Shown here: one piece after another, positions 1 through 7,590 of the stretch
How the letters are laid out: the number at the start of each line of letters is the position of its first letter
Numbering within the stretch: position 1 is the first letter of the stretch
Assembly (NCBI GenBank): GCA_017962605.1
Contig: JAGCUY010000101.1
Location: 1-41,881, forward strand
DNA length: 41,881 nt
Source: Kiritimatiellia bacterium
GTDB lineage: Bacteria; Verrucomicrobiota; Kiritimatiellia; RFP12; JAAYLN01
Direction: 5' to 3'
Program-made: the position numbers and the translations under genes
Notes under the pieces: generated by a model
Database searches by the model: none
What the model was told of the DNA's origin: nothing
The model's input: only the letters and a program-made list of their open reading frames with translations

Positions 1-35
1 AACTCCTAACCCCTAGTCCCTAACCCCTACTATCT
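1..35. repeat. Heptanucleotide tandem repeat abutting the S1 gene start
   Basis: Five consecutive 7-base units with consensus A-N-Y-C-C-C-T: AACTCCT, AACCCCT, AGTCCCT, AACCCCT and a decayed ACTATCT. The last unit ends one base before the ATG at 36, so the repeat occupies the place where a ribosome binding site would be. The array may continue to the left of the window. It belongs to the same length class as the arrays at 7520, 7556, 22779, 22844, 22917 and 25312. Confidence 0.8.
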
Positions 36-1289
36 ATGAAAAAAGCATCCATGGCCGACTTCGAGGCGCTGCTTAACGCGCAGTTCGAGTCATTCCGCAA
101 GGGCTTTGACCCCGGCGAGCGCGTCAGGGCGCGCATCGCCGCAATCACTCCAACCAATGTCATCCTCGACGTCAATGCCAAGAAGGAGGGCATCCTCCCC
201 TTGACTTCCCTTGAAAAGGGGGCGGAAGGGCTGAAGGCCGGCGACTCCATCGACGTGGTCTTCGTTGGCCTAGTCGATGGCGCGCTGGTCTTCGCGACTG
301 GCGCAGCCGACGCGACTGGTGGCGCTGACCGCTCCGTCCTCCAGGCGTTTGAGGCAAAGCTGCCAATCGACGGCAAGGTGCAGTCCGAGGTCAACGGCGG
401 CTACGAGGTGATGGTCGGCAAGACGCGCGGGTTCTGCCCCTATTCGCAAATCGCCCTCCACCGCGAGGAGGGTGCCTCCTACATCGGCAAGACCTTCGCC
501 TTCCTCGTCGAGGAATACGACCCCGAAGAGAAGAACCTCATCGTCAGCCGTCGCGCCCTGCTGGAGCGCCAGGCGGCGGAGCGCCGCGAGGCCCTCAAGG
601 CCACGTTGGTCGAGGGCGAGACGCGCACCGGCAAGGTGACGCGCATCGCAGACTTCGGCTTCTTCGTCGATCTCGGCGGCGCAGAGGGGCTGGTCCCGCT
701 CCGCGAGCTCTCATGGGATCGCGGCGTGAAACCGGCCGACATCGCCAAGCCGGGCGACGAGGTGGAAGTCCTCGTCCGCACGATTGACTGGGAGGCCAAC
801 CGCATTTCGCTCAGCCTGCGCGCCCTCCAGGCCAACCCAATGGACGCCTTCATCGCTGCGGCCCAGGTTGGCGCCCAGATGACCGGCAAGATCACGCGCA
901 TCGAGCAGTTCGGCGCCTTCGTGCAACTTGAACCTGGCGTCGAAGGGCTGCTGCCGACTGGCGCGATCGCACGCGGTCGCCGCATCGGCCATCCGTCGCA
1001 GCTCGTTTCCGTCGGGCAGTCTGTCGAGGTCCGCATCGACTCCATCGAGCCGGACCGCAAGCGCATTTCCCTGCGGCTCGTCCCGACGGCCGAAGAGATT
1101 GCTGCCGCCGAAAAGGAGCGCGCGGAGCGTGAGGCGCGCAGGCGCAAGGCCATGGGCGTTTCCGCTGAAGAGGCGGAGGCCGAGGAGCCTTTCGACCTTG
1201 GCGCCGCGCTGGACGACTTCCGCAAGGAGCAGGGTGACGGCGGTTCTTTCGGAAGCCTCGGCGATGCCTTTTCGGGAATTGGAATTTAG
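36..1289 (+). CDS. S1 RNA-binding domain protein (four S1 repeats)
   Basis: This 417-residue protein has four S1/OB-fold repeats at about residues 26-86, 107-173, 193-263 and 279-349. Repeats three and four carry the clearest signatures (VTRIADFGFFVDLGGAEGLV and ITRIEQFGAFVQLEPGVEGL). They are followed by an acidic, alpha-helical tail rich in E, A and R. By family it binds single-stranded RNA and acts as a short ribosomal protein S1 or a YpfD-like protein; E. coli S1 has six repeats, so a full S1 role is uncertain. The start at 36 has no Shine-Dalgarno sequence, because a heptamer repeat fills the leader; an ATG at 51 is an alternative. Its 3' end overlaps the next gene by 26 bases. The RNA-binding assignment is secure; ribosomal association is inferred. 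Confidence 0.9.
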   Translation: MKKASMADFEALLNAQFESFRKGFDPGERVRARIAAITPTNVILDVNAKKEGILPLTSLEKGAEGLKAGDSIDVVFVGLVDGALVFATGAADATGGADRSVLQAFEAKLPIDGKVQSEVNGGYEVMVGKTRGFCPYSQIALHREEGASYIGKTFAFLVEEYDPEEKNLIVSRRALLERQAAERREALKATLVEGETRTGKVTRIADFGFFVDLGGAEGLVPLRELSWDRGVKPADIAKPGDEVEVLVRTIDWEANRISLSLRALQANPMDAFIAAAQVGAQMTGKITRIEQFGAFVQLEPGVEGLLPTGAIARGRRIGHPSQLVSVGQSVEVRIDSIEPDRKRISLRLVPTAEEIAAAEKERAEREARRRKAMGVSAEEAEAEEPFDLGAALDDFRKEQGDGGSFGSLGDAFSGIGI

Positions 1290-2100
1290 AGCCTCGCGCC
1301 AGGGCGGCGAAACTCGCTGCCGCATCCTCTACCATGGCCGGGCGATGGCCGGCCTCGCCGGCGCCTTTCGCACGACGCCAGCCCACATTGCGGGGAACGT
1401 GGCGGCCATCCACAACATCCGGCGGGGTCGCCCCGCCGACATCGTCTGGCCGACCACCCTCGCGTCGGCATGGGGTTTGGGCGAGAGTAGGCCGGCGCAG
1501 GTGCGCGTAGGCGCGGCGGCCTTCCGTGCCGCGCCATCGTTCCCGGCGCTGCTGGAGTTCCGTCGCGGCTGCTGCGCATTGGCCATCCGCGACGATGACG
1601 GCGAAACTTACCTGGTCGCCGCAGGCTCTCCGGCGGCGGCGCTGGCCCTTGACGAGACCGTGGCCGCCGCATTGCCTGAAAAGGTCCGCGCCTCAGTAGG
1701 GCAGGGGACCGCCCAAATGAGGCTTGCCTTTGCCGGGTCGCTGGTGGGGGATACCCCATCTCCCGGCGCCGCCGCCGCGCTGGCCGCCATGCGCTCAGGA
1801 TGCGGCGAGTGCGTCTCCGGGCGCGGCGAGTTTGGCGACTGCGCCGTCTGGTCATTTGCCGACAGGGCGCAGGGGCGTTTTTCCGTCGTGGGGTTTTCGA
1901 CCGCCGGCGCCACCCTGACAATCCAGTTCCCGTTCATTGGCGCTGGTGTGCGCCTGCGCGCCGAATGGCATGACGACGCCCTCGACTACTATGTTCGCGA
2001 CGGGTTGGAGATAAGGCCATCCGTTGTCACCGCAGCCACGAAGGCCGTCGTAAAGCTTAGCCGCTGTGGCGGTTTCATGACGCTTTTGGATAAAGTCTGA
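1264..2100 (+). CDS. Unknown protein, overlaps the S1-domain gene
   Basis: A 278-residue frame that I do not recognise as any family. The ATG at 1264 lies inside the last codons of the S1-domain gene, a 26-base overlap that suggests translational coupling; an in-frame ATG at 1345 is the alternative. Codon usage through the frame has the strong G/C third-position bias of real genes in this window, which argues against a shadow frame. The protein has no signal peptide or clear membrane segment. It is rich in alanine and glycine and has several scattered cysteines (CGECVSGRGEFGDCAVWSF around residues 180-200). The C-terminal part, with alternating hydrophobics ending in LSRCGGFMTLLDKV, could be beta-rich. 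Position suggests co-expression with the S1 protein, but no function can be assigned. Confidence 0.7.
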   Translation: MPFRELEFRASRQGGETRCRILYHGRAMAGLAGAFRTTPAHIAGNVAAIHNIRRGRPADIVWPTTLASAWGLGESRPAQVRVGAAAFRAAPSFPALLEFRRGCCALAIRDDDGETYLVAAGSPAAALALDETVAAALPEKVRASVGQGTAQMRLAFAGSLVGDTPSPGAAAALAAMRSGCGECVSGRGEFGDCAVWSFADRAQGRFSVVGFSTAGATLTIQFPFIGAGVRLRAEWHDDALDYYVRDGLEIRPSVVTAATKAVVKLSRCGGFMTLLDKV

Positions 2101-2106
2101 TATACT
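2077..2106 (+). promoter_or_regulatory. Weak candidate promoter for fabG
   Basis: ATGACG at 2077-2082 and TATACT at 2101-2106 are separated by 18 bases, overlapping the end of the upstream gene. The -10 box is good and the -35 box is poor. A TGAGG Shine-Dalgarno-like sequence lies just before the fabG start at 2166. Confidence 0.35.
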
Positions 2107-2165
2107 GTTTGCGCTTTCCGGCGAACCACGGCGGGAAGGGCTATTGAAAGTGAGGTTCTAATATC

Positions 2166-2906
2166 ATGTTCGACTTCAACGGCAAGGTTGCAATCATCAC
2201 TGGCGGCGGTACAGGCATAGGTCGTGCCACGGCTCTGGAACTGGCGCGGGGCGGATGCGCGGTTGCGCTGTGTGCTCGCCGCGTTGAGCCGCTTGCCGAA
2301 ACATCAGCCGCCATCGAGGCCCTTGGCGGCCGCTGCATGACGGCTTCGGTGGATGTCGCCGACGGCGCGGCCGTTTCCGCCTTCGTCGCCGACGTCATCG
2401 CGAAATTCGGTCGGCTTGACTTCCTTGTGAACAACGCCGGCGTGACACGAGACAACCTCCTGATGCGAATGGGCGATGATGAGTGGGACACTGTTATGGC
2501 CACCAACCTCAAGGGGGCCTTCAACTTTTCAAAGGCCGCAGTGCGGCCGATGATGAAGCAGCGGTCCGGAGTCATCGTCTGCATTTCGTCTATCGTGGGG
2601 CAGGTGGGGAATGCGGGGCAGTGCAACTACGCGGCCTCGAAGGCGGGACTAATCGCCTTCGCGAAGTCGCTGGCAAAGGAAGTCGCGGCGCGCGGAGTGC
2701 GTGTGAACGCCGTCGCCCCCGGATTCATCAAGTCGGCGATGACCGATGCCCTGCCTGAGGATTTGCGGACGAAGATGCTGGCGGGAATTCCGCTTGCGCG
2801 GCTCGGCGAGCCTGAGGACGTCGCCGGAACGGTGGCGTTCCTTTGCTCCGACGCGGCGTCCTACATCACCGGCCAGGTGATCGGCGTGAACGGCGGCATG
2901 GCCTAG
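2166..2906 (+). CDS. fabG: 3-oxoacyl-ACP reductase-type SDR (FabG)
   Basis: This 246-residue classical short-chain dehydrogenase/reductase has the usual FabG length. The Rossmann cofactor loop TGGGTGIG is at residues 12-19, NNAG at 89-92, and the catalytic tetrad N114, S142, Y155 and K159 (YAASK) is intact. The C-terminal GQVIGVNGGMA is typical of FabG. By family it reduces 3-oxoacyl-ACP with NADPH in fatty acid elongation, in the cytoplasm. R38-R39 after the second beta strand fits NADPH preference. No acpP, fabD or fabF lies beside it, so another SDR substrate (sugar or polyol) cannot be excluded. The ATG at 2166 is favoured because MFDFNGKVAIITGGG is the standard family N-terminus. Confidence 0.88.
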   Translation: MFDFNGKVAIITGGGTGIGRATALELARGGCAVALCARRVEPLAETSAAIEALGGRCMTASVDVADGAAVSAFVADVIAKFGRLDFLVNNAGVTRDNLLMRMGDDEWDTVMATNLKGAFNFSKAAVRPMMKQRSGVIVCISSIVGQVGNAGQCNYAASKAGLIAFAKSLAKEVAARGVRVNAVAPGFIKSAMTDALPEDLRTKMLAGIPLARLGEPEDVAGTVAFLCSDAASYITGQVIGVNGGMA

Positions 2907-2964
2907 TCGTCCGCCATCGTCCTTCTCTCTTTTGCCGGGATTCGTCTTTGCGGTTTCAGGGAAC

Positions 2965-5004
2965 ATGAAGTGGCTGTTGGCAAGCCTGTTGATGGTTGCG
3001 GTGGCGCAGGCCGCCACCCCGCAGCTGCGCCTCTCCTCCTCGCGCTCCATGCCGAGGCCCGAGGCGCAGCGCGCCGAGGTTTCGACTTGCGGCACCATCT
3101 CGTGCCTGTCAGGCACGCTTGACATCGCCAGGGTGCGCGAACCTTCGCCCGAAGCCCTCTACTGCGGCGACTTCATCCGCCCCAGCGAAGGGTTTTCATG
3201 GCTCTGCTCGCGCCACTACGCGGTGAAGACCGACCTGCCCGAATCCGAAGCCACGCAGGTCCTCGAACTCCTCGAACTCGCATGGCCACAGTATAGGGCG
3301 ATCTTCGGCGCGGCGCCTCCGGCACCTAGGCGCATGGCGCTGGTAGTCGCCTCCAGCCGCAACGCCCTCAAGCGCGCCATGATCGACGACGGCATGTTCG
3401 CCTTCACGCTTGGCGGCGTCACACAGGAGGGTTACGGCTGCTCCTACCTCTACGCCGGAACACCGTATCAGACCCGCTACATCGTCCTCCACGAGGCGAC
3501 GCACCTCTTCCAGTATTGCCTCTCCGGCAATACGCGCGGCTCCTATGGCTTCTTCCTCGAAGGCGTGGCGGACTACCTCTCCAGCCATGTCTTTGACCCG
3601 GCGGCGCACAGGCTCGAAGTGAACGTGCTTGACCGCGCCCCAATCCACAACCATCTGGCGGATGGCCTCTGCAAGTGGCGCTCGCTTGGCGAACCGTCCT
3701 TCACGGCCCTCTACTCCGATTCCGACCCTTCCCGCGGCCTGGCGGTGCTCCTCACGGCCTTCCTCCAATCCACTCCGGACTACGCGGCTAAATGGCGCGA
3801 GTACTGCCGCCGCATCGTCGTGCGCCCTGGCATGGGCGCTGATGGCGCAAAGGCGGCCTCCGACGCCTTGCTGGACGAACTCTACGGCGGTCTGGCGGCC
3901 CTGGACGCACCATTCCGCAAGTGGGTCTCCCCCCTGTCGCCATCATATTCGCTCCTTCGGCGCGATTTCGACCAGGAGGGCGGAAATGTTTTCGTCTCAT
4001 GCGAACCGGCATCGCCCGATGCTCCGGCCGAGTTGGAGTGGCGCGGTGGTGCGGCCTCGGCCGCTGCGGTCTGCAACGGACCTTTCCGTTTGCGCTGGCG
4101 CGAGACTCCGGAGAAGGGGGCTTTTGCCAGGATTGAGCTGTTCCCGGCCGATGGGGCAGGGGAGGGCGTTTCGTGCGTCATCTCAAACGCGCCGCTAGGT
4201 CGCATGGCCTTCTTCGAGGTGGATGGGACCCGCGCGGCGGATATTGGCGGGCGCCGTCTCTGGCCGCTGCTGGAATCCGGCTTGGAGTTTCGGTTGGAAG
4301 GCGGGGCGGTGGCGCTCCTTTCCGGTGGCGCACAACTGGCGAGACTTCCGGTAAAGTCAGTCTTCACTGGCGAGGCAGGACGCTGGCGCATCTCCGCTTC
4401 GCAGCCGGGGGTCGTTTTTGAGATGGGCGATGCCGTGTCCGACAAGGGCAAGTTCCGCGACGTCGTAGAGACTGCGGCCTCGGCCTCTGGCGCGGTGAAA
4501 AATGACGCGAAGGGAGTCGCCATTCTTGACTGGCATTTGCTTGGGCCATTCGCCCTGCCTGGCGGCGCTTTTGGTCGGTCTGGAACCGATGTACCGCGCT
4601 CGCCGGTGGACATGAAGGCCGTTCACAGCCTTGACGATGGGACCTTCTCGTGCTGGCAACCGGCGTCGTTGCGTGTGAACGCCGCATTTTCTGCGGCGCC
4701 GATAGCCAATCTCACCGCCACATTTGGCCGTCAGGCGAACAATTCATTCGCCTACGCGGTCGCAAATATCGAGAGCGGGAGCGGCGGCGAAGTGGAGATT
4801 TCGCTAGGCGTCTCCGATGGCGTGGAGGCCTTCCTCAATGGCGAGAAAGTCTTTGACGACGTCCGCCGCCGTGAGTGGCAGGAGGGCAACGCGCGATTCC
4901 GCGCAACCCTCCGCCCAGGCGCCAACGAACTGCTCCTGCGCCTCACCCACGGCTGCGGCGTCTGGCTGCTTTCTGGAAACCAGCGGAAAGTCGCAATGCC
5001 GTAA
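2965..5004 (+). CDS. Secreted gluzincin-like HExxH protein
   Basis: This 679-residue protein begins with a clear signal peptide (MKWLLASLLMVAVAQA, cleavage near residue 16). The ATG at 2965 is chosen because it places the signal peptide at the N-terminus; the frame also opens at a TTG at 2932. The motif HEATH at residues 176-180 and a glutamate 19 residues later in LEGVADYL (E199) match the zinc site of gluzincin metallopeptidases (HExxH plus downstream Glu). The middle (about residues 330-480) is beta-rich with no recognised fold. The C-terminal 150 residues (VSDGVEAFLNGEKVFDD, then LRPGANELLLRLTHGCG) resemble a jelly-roll carbohydrate-binding module like those of secreted glycosidases. It is probably periplasmic or extracellular. 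Peptidase activity is inferred from the zinc motif; no substrate is suggested. Confidence 0.75.
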   Translation: MKWLLASLLMVAVAQAATPQLRLSSSRSMPRPEAQRAEVSTCGTISCLSGTLDIARVREPSPEALYCGDFIRPSEGFSWLCSRHYAVKTDLPESEATQVLELLELAWPQYRAIFGAAPPAPRRMALVVASSRNALKRAMIDDGMFAFTLGGVTQEGYGCSYLYAGTPYQTRYIVLHEATHLFQYCLSGNTRGSYGFFLEGVADYLSSHVFDPAAHRLEVNVLDRAPIHNHLADGLCKWRSLGEPSFTALYSDSDPSRGLAVLLTAFLQSTPDYAAKWREYCRRIVVRPGMGADGAKAASDALLDELYGGLAALDAPFRKWVSPLSPSYSLLRRDFDQEGGNVFVSCEPASPDAPAELEWRGGAASAAAVCNGPFRLRWRETPEKGAFARIELFPADGAGEGVSCVISNAPLGRMAFFEVDGTRAADIGGRRLWPLLESGLEFRLEGGAVALLSGGAQLARLPVKSVFTGEAGRWRISASQPGVVFEMGDAVSDKGKFRDVVETAASASGAVKNDAKGVAILDWHLLGPFALPGGAFGRSGTDVPRSPVDMKAVHSLDDGTFSCWQPASLRVNAAFSAAPIANLTATFGRQANNSFAYAVANIESGSGGEVEISLGVSDGVEAFLNGEKVFDDVRRREWQEGNARFRATLRPGANELLLRLTHGCGVWLLSGNQRKVAMP

Positions 5005-5095
5005 AGAAGGCGCTAGCCAAGGCAAGACGAGCGCTCCGCGCGAGCCTTCGCAAGGTGATGCTATGGCACGAACAATGACGATGGGATGATTCGAA

Positions 5096-5413
5096 TTATT
5101 GCAGGCCCAATAACGGCAAGTAATCCCGTCGCTTATAAAGGATTCTGTCAACAAAAATATGGCCCGCTGTCACACGATAGAACACTAGATAGTTGTGGAT
5201 GCCGATAACCCGGTATTCTCCTATCTCCGCAGGAAGCCCTTCTACGAGGCTTCCAATGAATGGGAACTCTTCAAGGTTCTCCGCACCGTCAAGGATGTCT
5301 GAAACAATCTTTTTCGCGGATTCCAAATTGTGCAGTGTTTGCGAGATATAACGGAATATTCCATCCAAATCTTGCTGGGACAGCGGGGAGTAGAAAAGCG
5401 TCCGTTCAGCCAT
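5096..5413 (-). CDS. ParE/RelE-family toxin
   Basis: A 105-residue protein with the ParE/RelE-like fold signature: an N-terminal strand and SPLSQQDLDGIFRYISQ helix, a second helix containing SAKKIVSDILDGAENL, the central FPFIGSLVEG turn, and the C-terminal strands EYRVIGIHNYLVFYRV and IFVDRILYKRRDY. ParE proteins poison DNA gyrase while RelE proteins cleave mRNA on the ribosome; the ILYKRRDY ending is closer to ParE, but sequence alone does not settle this. It overlaps the upstream antitoxin gene by 8 bases, the usual coupling in such modules. Base composition is more A/T-rich than the flanking genes, consistent with horizontal acquisition. Confidence 0.88.
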   Translation of the reverse strand: MAERTLFYSPLSQQDLDGIFRYISQTLHNLESAKKIVSDILDGAENLEEFPFIGSLVEGLPAEIGEYRVIGIHNYLVFYRVTAGHIFVDRILYKRRDYLPLLGLQ

Positions 5414-5663
5414 TCAAAGCCTCCGAGAACCTGGCGCGCATTGCGTCCTTGCCAATCCAACCTTCCGACTCGCCAGACGATCTTCCCCGCATTAATTCGG
5501 TTGCCAGTTTGCCAGCCGCTTCAATGGTAGCATAATCGGCTATGTCCAGAATGACATATCGGCCAGTTCCATTTTTCGTTAGGAAAATGGGATTGCCAAT
5601 TGCGACATCCTTAAGAACTTCAGGATAGTTCCTCAACTCGGAAACCGGCTTTATTATAGGCAT
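5406..5663 (-). CDS. YefM/Phd-family antitoxin
   Basis: An 85-residue antitoxin with the YefM/Phd N-terminal DNA-binding fold (MPIIKPVSELRNYPEVLKDV, then NPIFLTKNGTGRYVILD and ADYATIEAAG). Its C-terminal helix (about residues 55-85) should wrap the toxin. The ATG at 5663 is chosen because GGAG lies 6 bases upstream and MPIIKPVSELRNY is the family N-terminus; a TTG four codons earlier also opens the frame. A promoter with TTGCGG and TATAAT boxes precedes it at 5689-5717. By family it neutralises the downstream toxin and represses its own operon. Confidence 0.9.
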   Translation of the reverse strand: MPIIKPVSELRNYPEVLKDVAIGNPIFLTKNGTGRYVILDIADYATIEAAGKLATELMRGRSSGESEGWIGKDAMRARFSEALNG

Positions 5664-5688
5664 AATGTTCTCCAAAAATTACGAAAAA

Positions 5689-5717
5689 ATTATATCAATA
5701 TTTGTCGAACGCCGCAA
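5689..5717 (-). promoter_or_regulatory. Promoter of the yefM-parE-type operon
   Basis: Reading the minus strand, TTGCGG (5712-5717), a 17-base spacer and TATAAT (5689-5694). Transcription would start near 5682, followed by GGAG and the antitoxin ATG at 5663. The same TTGCGG -35 box occurs before the tRNA gene and the oxidoreductase gene. Confidence 0.75.
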
Positions 5718-5722
5718 CTGCA

Positions 5723-5809
5723 GTTGTTCATAATAAAAGACACCGAAATAGGGAAAGAAGGAACCTTTTGAACAACGGGGTCAACCATTGAAGTGCTTCG
5801 GTGTCTTTT
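5723..5809. repeat. Interlocked inverted repeats in the intergenic region
   Basis: Two inverted repeats alternate: GTTGTTCA at 5723-5730 pairs with TGAACAAC at 5769-5776, and AAAAGACACCGAA at 5735-5747 pairs perfectly with TTCGGTGTCTTTT at 5797-5809. The order A-B-A'-B' is that of a pseudoknot. The outer 13-bp pair ends in TTTT on either strand, so it could also act as a bidirectional terminator or be the ends of a 75-bp MITE-like element. No clear target-site duplication flanks it. Confidence 0.6.
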
Positions 5810-5824
5810 CTATTAGACCAAATA

Positions 5825-5867
5825 CACAAGCACTCCGCTGCCGCGAGGGGCTGGCGGAGTGCTTGTG
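5825..5867 (-). terminator. Hairpin terminator after the Gfo/Idh gene
   Basis: A perfect 14-bp stem, CACAAGCACTCCGC at 5825-5838 and GCGGAGTGCTTGTG at 5854-5867, with a 15-base loop. It begins 24 bases past the stop codon of the minus-strand oxidoreductase gene. Only a weak T-rich stretch (TGTATTTGG) follows, so termination may not be fully factor-independent. Confidence 0.7.
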
Positions 5868-5891
5868 GTGGGCAATGATGCGTCTGAGCCG

Positions 5892-7385
<1,494 letters not shown>

Positions 7386-7413
7386 AGTAGTATTCCTTAA
7401 TAAAGTAGTTCAA

Positions 7414-7443
7414 ATTCTACCAAATCGTTCCCCAGCCCCGCAA
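7414..7443 (-). promoter_or_regulatory. Promoter of the Gfo/Idh gene
   Basis: On the minus strand: TTGCGG (7438-7443), an 18-base spacer and TAGAAT (7414-7419) preceded by TGG, an extended -10. An AAGGA ribosome binding site follows upstream of the ATG at 7385. Confidence 0.7.
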
Positions 7444-7490
7444 CAACTTGTCTCTTCAAAGTGTGGCAATAGTTCGTCATCTTTGGCAAA

Positions 7491-7547
7491 GCGCTACCGC
7501 GCCGGAACACTGAACCGTCGGGAGCCGGGATTCGGGTGCCGGGAGCC
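7491..7547 (+). repeat. Composite dispersed repeat, copy 1 (hairpin plus heptamers)
   Basis: GCGCTACCGCGCCGGAACAC at 7491-7510 can fold into a GCGC-TACC-GCGC hairpin. It is followed by a GAACCGTCG-like linker and four heptamers at 7520-7547 (GGGAGCC, GGGATTC, GGGTGCC, GGGAGCC). The same 20-mer and similar heptamers occur inverted at 22910-22963. It sits between the Gfo/Idh promoter and the end of the giant gene. Confidence 0.8.
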
Positions 7548-7555
7548 GCATCGTT

Positions 7556-7590
7556 CCCCTAGCCCCTAGCCCCAAGCCCCTAGCCCCTAG
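7556..7590. repeat. CCCCTAG heptamer array overlapping a stop codon
   Basis: Five heptamers in a row: CCCCTAG, CCCCTAG, CCCCAAG, CCCCTAG, CCCCTAG. The TAG stop codon of the giant minus-strand gene (7587-7589) lies inside the last unit, so the array supplies the gene's stop. Confidence 0.85.

Noticed and set aside
1..35. Telomere-like CCCTAA repeat.
   Set aside because: It resembles telomeric repeats only in part. The period is 7, it is short and degenerate, and sister arrays of other sequence occur inside the window.
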